A DNA stretch of 64,000 nt, taken from positions 2,170,001-2,234,000 of the forward strand of contig NZ_CP146022.1 of the NCBI RefSeq assembly GCF_036967205.1. Reading direction: 5' to 3'. Made by a program: the position numbers and the translations under genes. Each line of letters opens with the position of its first letter. Position 1 is the stretch's first letter. Origin of the DNA: Streptomyces sp. Q6. Lineage in GTDB: Bacteria; Actinomycetota; Actinomycetes; Streptomycetales; Streptomycetaceae. Under the pieces are notes generated by a model. The model saw nothing but the letters and a program-made list of their open reading frames with translations. It was not told the DNA's origin and did not search any database. Of the stretch, positions 42,550 to 55,749 are shown in pieces.

Positions 42550-43464
42550 GTGGAGCCCACGCCCCAGTCCGCCACGGCGCCGACGTGCTACCGCCACGCC
42601 GACGCCGAGACGCATATCAACTGCACGCGCTGCGAGCGGCCCATATGCCCGTCCTGCATGCGGGACGCGGCGGTCGGCTTCCAGTGCCCGGAGTGTGTGC
42701 GCGAGGGGGCCCGTTCCGTGCGGCAGGCCCGCACGGTGGCGGGCGGCCGGATCTCGGCCGTACCGCTGGTGACGTACGCGCTGATGGCGGTGAACATCCT
42801 CGTCTTCCTCGGCGAGGCGATCTTCCCGGACCTCGTGGACCGGCTGCAGATGCTCGGTCTCGGCCTGGCCGGTCCGGACGGCGGCGGGTACGTCTACCAG
42901 GACGAGTACCCGGCCGCCTTCCATCCCGAGGGCGTGGCGGCGGGCGAGTGGTACCGACTGCTGACCGGCGCGTTCCTCCATCTGTCGCCCACCGAGAGCG
43001 TGTTCGGGATCCTGCACATCGGCCTGAACATGTGGTCGCTGTGGAACATCGGCCGGATCGTCGAGTCCCAGCTGGGCCGCGTCCGCTATCTCGCCCTGTA
43101 TCTGATCGCGGCGCTCGGCGGCTCGGTCCTGGTGCTGCTGATCGCGCCGGACGAGTCGACGGTCGGGGCGTCCGGCGCGATCTTCGGGCTCGCGGCGGCG
43201 TACTACGTGATCGCGCGCCGGATCGGCGCGGACATGAGCGGCGTCAACCGCTTCATGGCGTACTTCCTGGTGTGGCTGGTGATCTCGTCCCGGTTCGCCT
43301 CGTGGCAGGGCCACTTGGGCGGGCTCCTGACAGGCGGGATCGTGGCCCTGGCGCTGGTGTACGCGCCGCGGGAGCGACGGGGCCTGGTGCAAGGGGTGGC
43401 GTGCGTGGCGCTGGTGGGGCTCCTTCTGGTCCTGGCGGCGCTGAAGGCATCGGCACTCCTGTGA
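42550..43464 (+). CDS. Rhomboid-family intramembrane serine protease with N-terminal zinc finger
   Basis: A 304-residue membrane protease. The first 60 residues form a B-box-like zinc site (CYRH, CTRC, CPSC, CPEC). Six or seven membrane segments follow. The catalytic Ser is in the GASGAIFGL motif and the His in WQGHLGG two helices later; the upstream HIGLNMWSLWNIG provides the oxyanion loop. GTG 42550 follows AGGAG. Likely cleaves membrane proteins within the bilayer; substrates unknown. Confidence 0.92.
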   Translation: MEPTPQSATAPTCYRHADAETHINCTRCERPICPSCMRDAAVGFQCPECVREGARSVRQARTVAGGRISAVPLVTYALMAVNILVFLGEAIFPDLVDRLQMLGLGLAGPDGGGYVYQDEYPAAFHPEGVAAGEWYRLLTGAFLHLSPTESVFGILHIGLNMWSLWNIGRIVESQLGRVRYLALYLIAALGGSVLVLLIAPDESTVGASGAIFGLAAAYYVIARRIGADMSGVNRFMAYFLVWLVISSRFASWQGHLGGLLTGGIVALALVYAPRERRGLVQGVACVALVGLLLVLAALKASALL

Positions 43465-43553
43465 CAACCGGCCCCGCCCTCATCGGAGAGCGAGGCCACC
43501 CGGCGGACATCACGGGGACCACCCCCTCCCCCACGAAGACCACAAACCCCCCA

Positions 43554-43607
43554 GACATCACAGCCATCACAGGCATCACAGTCGCCACAGAGGCCCCAGG
43601 CACCACA
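43554..43607 (+). repeat. 9-bp imperfect tandem repeat downstream of the rhomboid gene
   Basis: Units of the form GNCATCACA at 43554, 43563 and 43572, decaying to GTCGCCACA and GGCACCACA. Non-coding, in the 205-base gap before the chitosanase gene. Confidence 0.7.
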
Positions 43608-43669
43608 TGACATCTCAATAGAGGACACAGGCAACAGCCACCTCACAGCTCCCGCTTACTCTGTCCCGC

Positions 43670-44584
43670 ATGAAACGCGCAGGCTGTCTGGTCCTCTCCT
43701 TTCTCGCCGTGGCCCCCGTCGCCACAGCGGTCGTGTTCCTCCTGTCCCCCGACGGCGGATCGGGCGACTCCCCGGCCATGCCGTCGGTGTCGGCCGGCGC
43801 CTCCGCGCGCTCGTACGACGACGGCAAGTCGGCCGCGGAGCGCAAGGCCGACGACAAGCTGATCGCGAGCCTGCCGCCCGGTCTCTCCGCGCCCGCCTCC
43901 AAGGAGCTGGCGCAGCAGATCGTGGCCAGCGCCGAGAACTCCACGCTCGACTGGCGCAGCGCGTACGGATACATAGAGGACATAGACGACGGCCAGGGTT
44001 ACACCGCGGGCATCATCGGTTTCTGCACCGGCACCCACGACCTGTTGACCCTGGTCGAGCGTTACACCAAGGCCCACCCGGACAACGGCCTCGCCCGCTA
44101 CCTCCCGGCCCTGCGCAAGGTCGACGGCACGGACTCGCACGAGGGTCTGGACCCCGGGTTCACGGCGGCCTGGAAGGCGGAGGCGGCCAAGACGGCGTTC
44201 CGCGACGCCCAGGACGAGGAACGCGACCGGGTCTACTTCAACCCGGCGGTCCGCCTCGCCAAGCTCGACGGCCTCGGCACGCTCGGCCAGTTCATCTACT
44301 ACGACGCGATGGTCCTGCACGGCCCCGGCATCGGCCCGAACGGCTTCTACGGCCTGCGCGAACGCGCGATGAAGGAAGCCGACACCCCGTCCCAGGGCGG
44401 CAAGGAGAAGGCGTACCTGGACATCTTCCTGGACATCCGCCGCAAGGCGATGAAGTCCAAGAACCCGGACCGCGACACCACGCGCATCGACACGGCGCAG
44501 CGCACGTTCCTCTACGACGGGAACCTGAGCCTCAAGAAGCCGCTCACGTGGCAGGTCTACGGCGAGACGTACCGCGTGCCGTAG
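43670..44584 (+). CDS. Secreted chitosanase, glycoside hydrolase family 46
   Basis: Exported endo-enzyme that cleaves chitosan. The 304-residue precursor has a short hydrophobic signal (about residues 7-26) followed by a Ser/Gly/Asp-rich spacer. The GH46 catalytic region is intact: general acid Glu in SAENSTLDW and nucleophile-activating Asp in YIEDIDDGQGYTAGIIGF, with the family CTGTHD after it. The motif FIYYDAMVLHGPG and the C-terminal region match the family length. Product escapes the cell to free glucosamine oligomers. It is preceded by a 9-bp repeat region and is probably monocistronic. Confidence 0.94.
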   Translation: MKRAGCLVLSFLAVAPVATAVVFLLSPDGGSGDSPAMPSVSAGASARSYDDGKSAAERKADDKLIASLPPGLSAPASKELAQQIVASAENSTLDWRSAYGYIEDIDDGQGYTAGIIGFCTGTHDLLTLVERYTKAHPDNGLARYLPALRKVDGTDSHEGLDPGFTAAWKAEAAKTAFRDAQDEERDRVYFNPAVRLAKLDGLGTLGQFIYYDAMVLHGPGIGPNGFYGLRERAMKEADTPSQGGKEKAYLDIFLDIRRKAMKSKNPDRDTTRIDTAQRTFLYDGNLSLKKPLTWQVYGETYRVP

Positions 44585-44695
44585 GCCACGGCGGTTACGA
44601 CGATTCGACCCCGCGAACACCCACCCGTCTGTGAAGATGGCGTGTCGATTTCGCGGTGCCCGCGTGCGTACCGCCTGCCCAAAAGAGGACAACAC

Positions 44696-45205
44696 ATGCA
44701 TATACGCCCGACTTTGGCCGCCGCCTCCGCGCTCACCGTCTCCGCCCTGGCGGCCGTGGCCCTGCTGGGTGCGGCCCCCGCGTACGCCACCGAGTACAGC
44801 TCGGCGCTGAAGGTCCGCGGGGTCCAGTACGACGCACCGGGAAGCGACGACAACCGCTGCTCCGGCGGCAACACGTACAAGGAGTACGTGACGATCAAGA
44901 ACTACTCCAGCACCGCGACGATCAACCTCAAGGGCTACAAGGTCAAGGACGCGGCAGGCAACACGTTCACGTTCACCAACAGCCACAGCCTTCAGCCCGG
45001 CGACTACGTCCGGCTGCGCGGCGGCAGGGGCACGGACTCCGACGCGAACAACGTCGTCTACCGCAACAACTGCAACTTCCTGTGGAACAACACCAGCGAC
45101 ACGATCTCCCTGTACAAGCCGTCGGGCAGCCACGCGGACACGCACGCGTACACCAAGTCGCGCGACGACTCCGACGGCAACGGGTACATCGGCTTCCACA
45201 GCTGA
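44696..45205 (+). CDS. Secreted single lamin-tail (LTD) domain protein
   Basis: A 169-residue precursor with a clear Sec signal (MHIRPTLAAASAL, hydrophobic to LLGAAPAYA, cleavage near residue 31). The mature part is one LTD immunoglobulin-like domain (EYVTIKNYSSTATINLKGY, LQPGDYVRLRGG, FLWNNTSDTISLY) with a pair of cysteines likely disulfide-bonded. No catalytic domain. ATG 44696 follows AAAAGAGGA. Such solo LTD proteins are common in Streptomyces; role unknown, possibly surface binding. Confidence 0.85.
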   Translation: MHIRPTLAAASALTVSALAAVALLGAAPAYATEYSSALKVRGVQYDAPGSDDNRCSGGNTYKEYVTIKNYSSTATINLKGYKVKDAAGNTFTFTNSHSLQPGDYVRLRGGRGTDSDANNVVYRNNCNFLWNNTSDTISLYKPSGSHADTHAYTKSRDDSDGNGYIGFHS

Positions 45206-45232
45206 GGCTTCAACCGGCGAGGTCCAGCTCCG

Positions 45233-45295
45233 GGATCCACGGCTGAGATCCACATCCAGGATCCGCGGCTGAGATCCACATCCGGGATCCACGGC
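45233..45295 (+). repeat. 26-bp tandem repeat downstream of the LTD gene
   Basis: Two full copies (45233-45258, 45259-45284) differing by two bases and 11 bases of a third, each beginning GGATCC. Non-coding, between the LTD gene stop and the gltD stop. Confidence 0.85.
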
Positions 45296-45365
45296 CGACC
45301 GCGAAGCACCGCGACGCCCACCCGGTCGTCCGGTCGGGGACAGTAGGGCAGGCGTCGCGCTCAGT

Positions 45366-45394
45366 TCCGTACGCCGTTGTACGGGACGTCTTTT
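45366..45394. terminator. Weak hairpin between the LTD gene and gltD
   Basis: CCGTAC (45367-45372) pairs with GTACGG (45379-45384), loop GCCGTT, and a T4 run follows within 10 bases on the + strand. It sits between convergent genes. The stem is short. Confidence 0.35.
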
Positions 45395-45417
45395 GATGGA
45401 CCGTCAGGTCACCGGAC

Positions 45418-46873
45418 TCACACCATGAGGGCGCGGTCCGTCGGGCGGATCGGGGCGGGGAGCTCCGAGACGCCGGTCAGGAAGCGGTCCACGCCGCGGG
45501 CGGCCGAGCGGCCCTCCGCGATGGCCCACACGATGAGCGACTGACCGCGGCCGGCGTCACCGGCGACGAAGACGCCGGGGACGTTCGTCTGGAAGTCGGC
45601 GTCGCGCTCGATGTTGCCGCGCGCGTCGAGGTCCAGGCCGAACTGCGCGACCAGACCGTTCTCCTGGTCGGTGCCGGTGAAGCCCATGGCGAGGGTGACG
45701 AGCTGGGCGGGGAGCTTGCGCTCCGTGCCCGGCTTCGGCGTCAGCTTGCCGTCGATGAACTCGACCTCGGTGAGGTGCAGCCACTGGACGTTGCCGTCCT
45801 CGTCGCCCTCGAAGTGCGTCGTGGACACCGAGTAGACGCGCTCGCCGCCCTCCTCGTGGGCCGAGGTCACCTTGTACAGCATCGGGAACGTCGGCCACGG
45901 CTGCGAGACCGGGTCACGGTCGTCGTTCGGCCGCGGCATGATCTCCAGCTGCGTGACCGAGGCGGCACCCTGGCGGTGGGCGGTGCCGACGCAGTCGGCG
46001 CCGGTGTCGCCACCGCCGATGACGACGACGTGCTTGCCCTCGGCGGTGATGGGGGGCTGCACGAAGTCGCCCTCCTGCACCTTGTTCGAGAGCGGCAGGT
46101 ACTCCATCGCGAAGTGGATGCCGTTCAGCTCACGGCCCGGGACCGGCAGGTCGCGGGAGACGGTGGCACCGGCGGCGACGACGACCGCGTCGTAGCGCTT
46201 GCGCAGCTTCGCCGCGTCGATGTCGCGGCCGATCTCCACGCCCGTACGGAACTTGGTGCCCTCCGCGCGCATCTGCTCGATGCGGCGGTTGATGTGGCGC
46301 TTCTCCATCTTGAACTCGGGGATGCCGTAGCGCAGCAGGCCGCCGATGCGGTCGGCGCGCTCGTACACGGCGACCGTGTGACCGGCCCGCGTCAGCTGCT
46401 GGGCGGCGGCGAGACCCGCCGGGCCCGAGCCGATGACGGCGACGGTCTTGCCCGACAGGCGCTCGGGGATCTGCGGGGCGACGTCGCCCCGGTCCCACGC
46501 CTGGTCGATGATCGAGACCTCGACGTTCTTGATGGTGACGGCCGGCTGGTTGATGCCGAGCACACACGCCGACTCGCACGGGGCCGGGCACAGTCGGCCG
46601 GTGAACTCCGGGAAGTTGTTCGTCGCGTGCAGACGCTCCTGCGCGGCCGACCAGTCCTCGCGGTACGCGTAGTCGTTCCACTCGGGGATCAGGTTCCCCA
46701 GCGGGCAGCCGTTGTGGCAGAACGGGATGCCGCAGTCCATGCAGCGCGACGCCTGCTTGCTGATGATCGGCAGCAGGGACCCCGGAACGTAGACCTCGTT
46801 CCAGTCCTGCACGCGCTCGCCGACGGGACGGGTCTTGGCGACCTCGCGCCCGTGGTTGAGAAAGCCCTTGGGA

Positions 46874-46881
<8 letters not shown>
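45418..46881 (-). CDS. gltD: Glutamate synthase (NADPH) small subunit
   Basis: Beta subunit, 487 residues, that takes electrons from NADPH through FAD to the large subunit. The N-terminus has cysteines for the iron-sulfur clusters (Cys47, Cys50, Cys55, Cys59 in [14 protein letters not shown], and CPAPCESAC further on). The FAD motif is [15 protein letters not shown] and the NADPH motif [17 protein letters not shown] 46881 overlaps the gltB stop by eight bases, so expression is coupled. The pair assimilates ammonium together with glutamine synthetase. Confidence 0.96.
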
Positions 46882-51478
<4,597 letters not shown>

Positions 51479-51840
51479 CGGCTCTCCCGTCGTCGTCGTG
51501 GCATTTGCGTGCCGAGGGACGACGTTGGCCCTCTGCGGAGTACTGCGAAAACGTGTTGTCGCAGGCATGCTGCGGCAAAATTTCGTGCAGGTTACATGAT
51601 GGAGCGATTCTCGGGAACCGGATACTTCGTTCCAACATGCGGACACCGCGGGTGGGCGGCGAGGAGAGGCCCGGGCGGACAGGTCGATGGCCGGGGGCCG
51701 ATATGCCGGTGAGCGCCGCGGGCCTCATTGCCCTCAGCGCTTACGGCTCATGCCCCGCGGTCAAGTAATCGAAACCGTCCAGTAACGACTACTTATGCAA
51801 GGCCCTGTATAGCCATCTTCCGGCCGTGACCGGCGAACCG
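51479..51840. other. Intergenic region upstream of gltB and downstream of the VIT gene
   Basis: 362 bases holding the gltB promoter region. It is less GC-rich than the flanks around 51530-51620 and 51760-51810. I find no strong hairpin, repeated operator or riboswitch-like pattern. Confidence 0.4.
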
Positions 51841-52572
51841 TCAACCTATTGCCGTTCCGAAAAGACTGCCCAGGAGATACGTCACACCCGCAGCGGCGCC
51901 ACCCAGGGCCAACTGCCGCAACCCGCTGAACCACCACGACCGCGCCGTCACCCGGGCCACGAGGGCTCCGCAGGCGAAGAGCCCGACGAGCGCGAGCAGG
52001 ACGGCCGGCCACAACTGGCTCGCCCCCAGCAGGTACGGCAGTACGGGGATGAGGGCGCCCAGCGCGAACGCGCCGAAGGACGAGACGGCGGCCAGCATCG
52101 GCGAGGGCAGATCGCCCGGATCGATGCCGAGCTCCTCGCGGGCGTGGATCTCCAGGGCCTGCTCGGGGTCCTTGGAAAGCTGCCGGGCGACCTCGTGGGC
52201 GAGCTCGGGCTCGACGCCACGCGAGACGTACAGCTCGGCGAGCTCGCGCTCCTCGTCGGCCGGATGCTTCCTCAACTCCCGCCGCTCGACGTCGAGTTCG
52301 GCCTCGACCAACTCACGCTGCGAGGCGACGGAGGTGTACTCGCCCGCGGCCATGGAGAAGGCGCCGGCGGCCAGTCCCGACAGACCGGTGATGACGATCG
52401 TCTGCTGCGAGACGGCGCCGCCGGCGACACCGGCCATGAGCGCGAAGTTGGAGACGAGCCCGTCCATCGCACCGAACACCGCCGGGCGCAGCCAGCCCCC
52501 GTTGACGTCGCGGTGGGTGTGGTTGTCCCGGTGCGCGTCGTGAAGTGTCGCCTCGGTCTCGATGATGGCCAT
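51841..52572 (-). CDS. VIT/CCC1-family divalent metal transporter
   Basis: Membrane protein of 243 residues in the family that exports or stores iron and manganese. ATG 52572 after GGGGAG. The first membrane helix contains the signature AVFGAMDGLVSNFALMAG; a second hydrophobic helix (TIVITGLSGLAAGAFSMAAG) precedes the cytoplasmic charged segment (about 85-150, rich in Glu and Arg), which in the family binds metals; three C-terminal helices follow. A His-rich N-terminal stretch (DAHRDNHTH) may add to binding. It is divergent from the LacI gene. Confidence 0.88.
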   Translation of the reverse strand: MAIIETEATLHDAHRDNHTHRDVNGGWLRPAVFGAMDGLVSNFALMAGVAGGAVSQQTIVITGLSGLAAGAFSMAAGEYTSVASQRELVEAELDVERRELRKHPADEERELAELYVSRGVEPELAHEVARQLSKDPEQALEIHAREELGIDPGDLPSPMLAAVSSFGAFALGALIPVLPYLLGASQLWPAVLLALVGLFACGALVARVTARSWWFSGLRQLALGGAAAGVTYLLGSLFGTAIG

Positions 52573-52899
52573 GCTCGCGCTCCCCGCTCCCCTGCCCGAG
52601 CCTGGACAAGATCCAGGTTCGGACTCATTCGAAGTCTCTTCCTGGAACACGAAAATACGCGCGAATAATCCTGGCCGCTAGCAAGGAAGGCCGTACTTAC
52701 CTGCGGTTTTGCGCCCTGCGCAACACCCTCGGCGCGGGCTGACCTCGATCTTCCCGCCGTCACCCGTGAGATGGATCACGCGATGGGGCCGTTGACGGCT
52801 GGGAAACATCACCGCAACATCTGTAAACGTTTCCAGTTGCGGGAAACGTTTACAGCAAGAGCCGATACCGGAGCATGCAGGACGTATGGGGGCAAGGGA
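52573..52899. other. Divergent intergenic region between the VIT gene and lacI-type gene
   Basis: 327 bases with no coding pattern. Its main content is the double palindrome at 52821-52855, listed separately, about 45 bases before the LacI start. The in-frame extension of the LacI frame back to 52771 runs through this operator and is not used. Confidence 0.5.
52821..52855. promoter_or_regulatory. Double LacI-family operator upstream of the DraG operon regulator
   Basis: CTGTAAACGTTTCC (52821-52834) is repeated inverted as GGGAAACGTTTACAG (52841-52855). Each arm is itself a near-palindrome around AAACGTTT, the core of LacI/CcpA-type sites, with centres 19 bases apart (about two helical turns). 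Binding by the LacI protein encoded 45 bases downstream, and thus autoregulation, is inferred. Confidence 0.8.
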
Positions 52900-53928
52900 A
52901 TGGGCACGGGTCAACCGACAGTCGTCTCGATCGCCGAGCGCGCCGGGGTCTCCATCGCGTCGGTCTCGCGCGTCCTGAACGGCGTGGGGGCCCGCCGCGA
53001 CACCGTAGAGCGGGTCGAACGCGCCGCCAGCGAGCTCGGCTACGTGCCGAACGCGGTGGCCCGCTCCCTCAAGGGCGGCCGCACCCGCCAGCTCACGTTC
53101 GCGATGCCCGACATCGGCAACCCGGTCTACGTGGCGATGGTCCGCGCGATCCAGACGGTGACGAAGGCCGCCGGGTACCGCCTGCTCCTGCACTCCACGG
53201 ACGCCGTCGTCGACGACGAACTGGCCGTCCTGCGCAGCCTCGGCGACCGCACCAGCGACGGCCTGATCATCTGCCCCATCCGCATCACCGACGACCACGT
53301 GGAGGCGCTGCGCACGGCCGCGGGCCCGGTGGTGGTCATAGGGTCCCTGCCCGACGACGTCCCGGTGGACAGCGTGCGCGCCGACTCCGTCGCCGGGGCC
53401 GAGCTCGCCGTCCGCCATCTGCACGACACGGGCCGCCGCCGGATCGCCTTCGTGAACGGCCCCTCGGACACGGTCCCCGGCCACAACCGCGACCGGGGCT
53501 ACCGCGCCGCGCTCGCCGACTGCGGTCTCGTATACGACCCGTCGCTCGTGCGGCACACCGACTTCGGGATCGAGTCGGGCGCCGAGGCCGCCGAGGCGCT
53601 CCTCGACCACGCCCCCGACGCGGTCTTCTGCGCCAACGACCAGCTGGCGCTCGGCGCCGCCCGCGCCCTGCACGCCCGTGGCCTGCGCATACCCGAGGAC
53701 GTCGCCGTCGCGGGAATGGACGACAGCATGCTCGCGCAGGCCGGCTGGCCCCCACTGACCAGCGTCGACCTCGGCTCCACGGAGCGCGGCCGGCGCGCGG
53801 CAGAACTGCTTCTGGAGCGCCTCGGCATCGCCGGGGCCTCCACCGGGAACCCACCACCCCGGAGCACCACCGCCCCTCCCCGCCTCGTCGTCCGTGCCTC
53901 CACAGGCCCGGCGGCGACCGACAGTTGA
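52900..53928 (+). CDS. LacI-family transcriptional regulator
   Basis: Repressor of 342 residues probably controlling the sugar-transport and DraG operon that follows. N-terminal helix-turn-helix VSIAERAGVSIASVSRVLNG (about residues 9-28), hinge region, then a periplasmic-binding-like ligand domain (DGLIICPIRITDDHVEAL, CANDQLALGAARALHARG). ATG 52900 is preceded by GGGGGCAAGGGA, closely spaced. A strong double operator lies 45 bases upstream. The gap to the permease gene is 16 bases, so regulator and transporter are cotranscribed. The effector is unknown. Confidence 0.9.
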   Translation: MGTGQPTVVSIAERAGVSIASVSRVLNGVGARRDTVERVERAASELGYVPNAVARSLKGGRTRQLTFAMPDIGNPVYVAMVRAIQTVTKAAGYRLLLHSTDAVVDDELAVLRSLGDRTSDGLIICPIRITDDHVEALRTAAGPVVVIGSLPDDVPVDSVRADSVAGAELAVRHLHDTGRRRIAFVNGPSDTVPGHNRDRGYRAALADCGLVYDPSLVRHTDFGIESGAEAAEALLDHAPDAVFCANDQLALGAARALHARGLRIPEDVAVAGMDDSMLAQAGWPPLTSVDLGSTERGRRAAELLLERLGIAGASTGNPPPRSTTAPPRLVVRASTGPAATDS

Positions 53929-53944
53929 GAACGCGAGGACCCTC

Positions 53945-54904
53945 ATGCGCCTCACCGCCTCCCGGGACAGCGCCGTCCCGGGCAGTCGCGGCACACCGCC
54001 GCCCCGGACCCCGGCCCAGCGCAAACGCGCGCTCGGCCTGGACCGGGACGCGTGGTTCCTGCTGCTTCCCGCGCTGATCCCGATCCTGATACTCAGCGTC
54101 GGACCGCTCCTGTACGGCGTCGCGCTCGCGTTCACCGACTCGCAGGCGGGCCGCACGGCACCCACGCAGTTCATCGGCCTCGACAACCTCCTGGACCTGC
54201 GCCACGACAACCTGTTCTGGGAGTCGTTCCGCATCGGCCTGATCTGGGCGGTGTGCGTCACGGCCCTCCAGTTCGTCCTGGCCCTCGGCCTGGCGCTGCT
54301 GCTGAACCAGAATCTGCGCTTCCGCTGGCTGGCCCGCACCCTCGCCCTGGTCCCCTGGGCGATGCCGGAGGTCGTGGTCGGCATCATGTGGCGCCTCGTC
54401 TACCACTCGGACGCGGGCATCCTCAACAAGACGCTGACCCAGCTCGGCGTCATCCACGAGAACGTCGACTGGCTCGCGGACCTCTCCTACGCGCTGCCCG
54501 CGGTCATCGTCGTCGGGGTCTGGGCGGGCATGCCGCAGACCACAGTGGTCCTCCTCGCGGGCTTGCAGAACGTGCCGCACGAACTGCGCGAGGCCGCCCA
54601 GCTCGACGGAGCGGGCCTGTGGCGCCGCTTCACGACGGTGACCTGGCCGGCGCTCAAGCCCGTGGTCATGGCCATCACCGCGCTCAACTTCATCTGGAAC
54701 TTCAACTCCTTCGGCCTCGTGTACGTACTGACCCAGGGCGGCCCCGGCGGCCAGACCCGCCTGCCGATGCTCTTCGCGTACGAAGAGGCCTTCAAGTACG
54801 GCCAGTTCGGTTACGCGGCGGCGATGGGCCTGGTCATGGTCGCGGTGATCGCCGTCCTGCTGACCCTCTTCCTCCGTACGAAGCTGAAGGAGGACGCGGC
54901 ATGA
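53945..54904 (+). CDS. ABC sugar transporter permease (MalF/CUT1 type)
   Basis: Membrane subunit of 319 residues with six predicted helices after a cytoplasmic N-terminus rich in Arg and Pro. The EAA loop, which docks the ATPase, is ELREAAQLDGAGLWRRF. ATG 53945 follows GAGGA. Its stop overlaps the start of the second permease (ATGA). No ATPase gene is in the operon, as usual in Streptomyces where a shared ATPase of the MsiK type serves many importers. Confidence 0.92.
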   Translation: MRLTASRDSAVPGSRGTPPPRTPAQRKRALGLDRDAWFLLLPALIPILILSVGPLLYGVALAFTDSQAGRTAPTQFIGLDNLLDLRHDNLFWESFRIGLIWAVCVTALQFVLALGLALLLNQNLRFRWLARTLALVPWAMPEVVVGIMWRLVYHSDAGILNKTLTQLGVIHENVDWLADLSYALPAVIVVGVWAGMPQTTVVLLAGLQNVPHELREAAQLDGAGLWRRFTTVTWPALKPVVMAITALNFIWNFNSFGLVYVLTQGGPGGQTRLPMLFAYEEAFKYGQFGYAAAMGLVMVAVIAVLLTLFLRTKLKEDAA

Positions 54905-55749
54905 GCACGAGCACGACCCTCTCCCGAACCGCGGGCCGGACCGGCCAGTACCTGGCCCTGCTCTGCTACATGGTGTTCCTGGCCTTCCCCTTCCTCTGGC
55001 TCCTCTCGACATCCTTCAAGTCGCCACAGGAACTGGGCTCGATCGATCCGACGTGGTTCCCGCAGCACCCGAGCCTGGACAACTACCGCGCGGCCTTCGA
55101 CGCGCAGCCGCTCCTGCACTCGGCGCTCAACAGCCTGATCGTCGCGGTGAGCGCGTCGCTGATCTCGGTGGCGATCGCCGTGCCCGCGGCGTACGTGATG
55201 GTCCGTTACCGGTCCCGGGTCAGCCAGGCGGGCACGGTCTGGATCCTGGTCAGCCAGATGTTCCCGTTCGTCCTGGTGATCATCCCGCTGTTCCTGGTGC
55301 TCAAGAACCTGCACATGATCGACAGCATCCCCGGCCTGATCATCGTGTACGTCGTCTGGAACCTGCCCTTCTCCCTCTGGATGCTCCAGGGCTACGTCAA
55401 GTCGGTGCCGCGCGAACTGGAGGAGGCGGCGGCGATGGACGGCGCGGGCCGCCTGCGCACGCTCACCAATGTCGTCCTGCCCCTCCTCGCGCCGGGCCTG
55501 GTGGCGACGCTGATGTTCAGCTTCGTGACGGCCTGGAACGAGTTCTTCTTCGCGCTCGTGCTTCTCAAGTCTCCGGAGAACCAGACGATGTCGGTCATCC
55601 TCACCCGCTTCCTGGGCGCCGAGGGCGTCGCCGACCTCGGCCCGCTCGCGGCGGCCTCGGTCCTCGCCACGATCCCCAGCCTCGTCTTCTTCGCGCTGCT
55701 GCAACGCCGGCTCGTGGGCGGCATGCTCGCCGGGGCGGTGAAGGGCTGA
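54901..55749 (+). CDS. ABC sugar transporter permease (MalG/CUT1 type)
   Basis: Second membrane subunit, 282 residues, six helices. EAA loop ELEEAAAMDGAGRLRTL in the expected position before the last two helices. The start ATG 54901 overlaps the previous stop; the stop TGA shares its A with the ATG of the binding-protein gene (TGATG). Forms a heterodimer with the MalF-type permease. Confidence 0.92.
   Translation: MSTSTTLSRTAGRTGQYLALLCYMVFLAFPFLWLLSTSFKSPQELGSIDPTWFPQHPSLDNYRAAFDAQPLLHSALNSLIVAVSASLISVAIAVPAAYVMVRYRSRVSQAGTVWILVSQMFPFVLVIIPLFLVLKNLHMIDSIPGLIIVYVVWNLPFSLWMLQGYVKSVPRELEEAAAMDGAGRLRTLTNVVLPLLAPGLVATLMFSFVTAWNEFFFALVLLKSPENQTMSVILTRFLGAEGVADLGPLAAASVLATIPSLVFFALLQRRLVGGMLAGAVKG

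Noticed and set aside
45233-45295. Repeat array as a CRISPR candidate
   Set aside because: Direct head-to-tail 26-bp copies without unique spacers, only 2.4 units, and no cas gene in the window.
51479-51840. Riboswitch or attenuator ahead of gltB
   Set aside because: No stable hairpin followed by a T run and no known glutamine-element pattern could be recognised.
54487-54795. Short antisense frames inside the permease genes
   Set aside because: They have no start context and no recognisable content; the permeases are complete on the plus strand.
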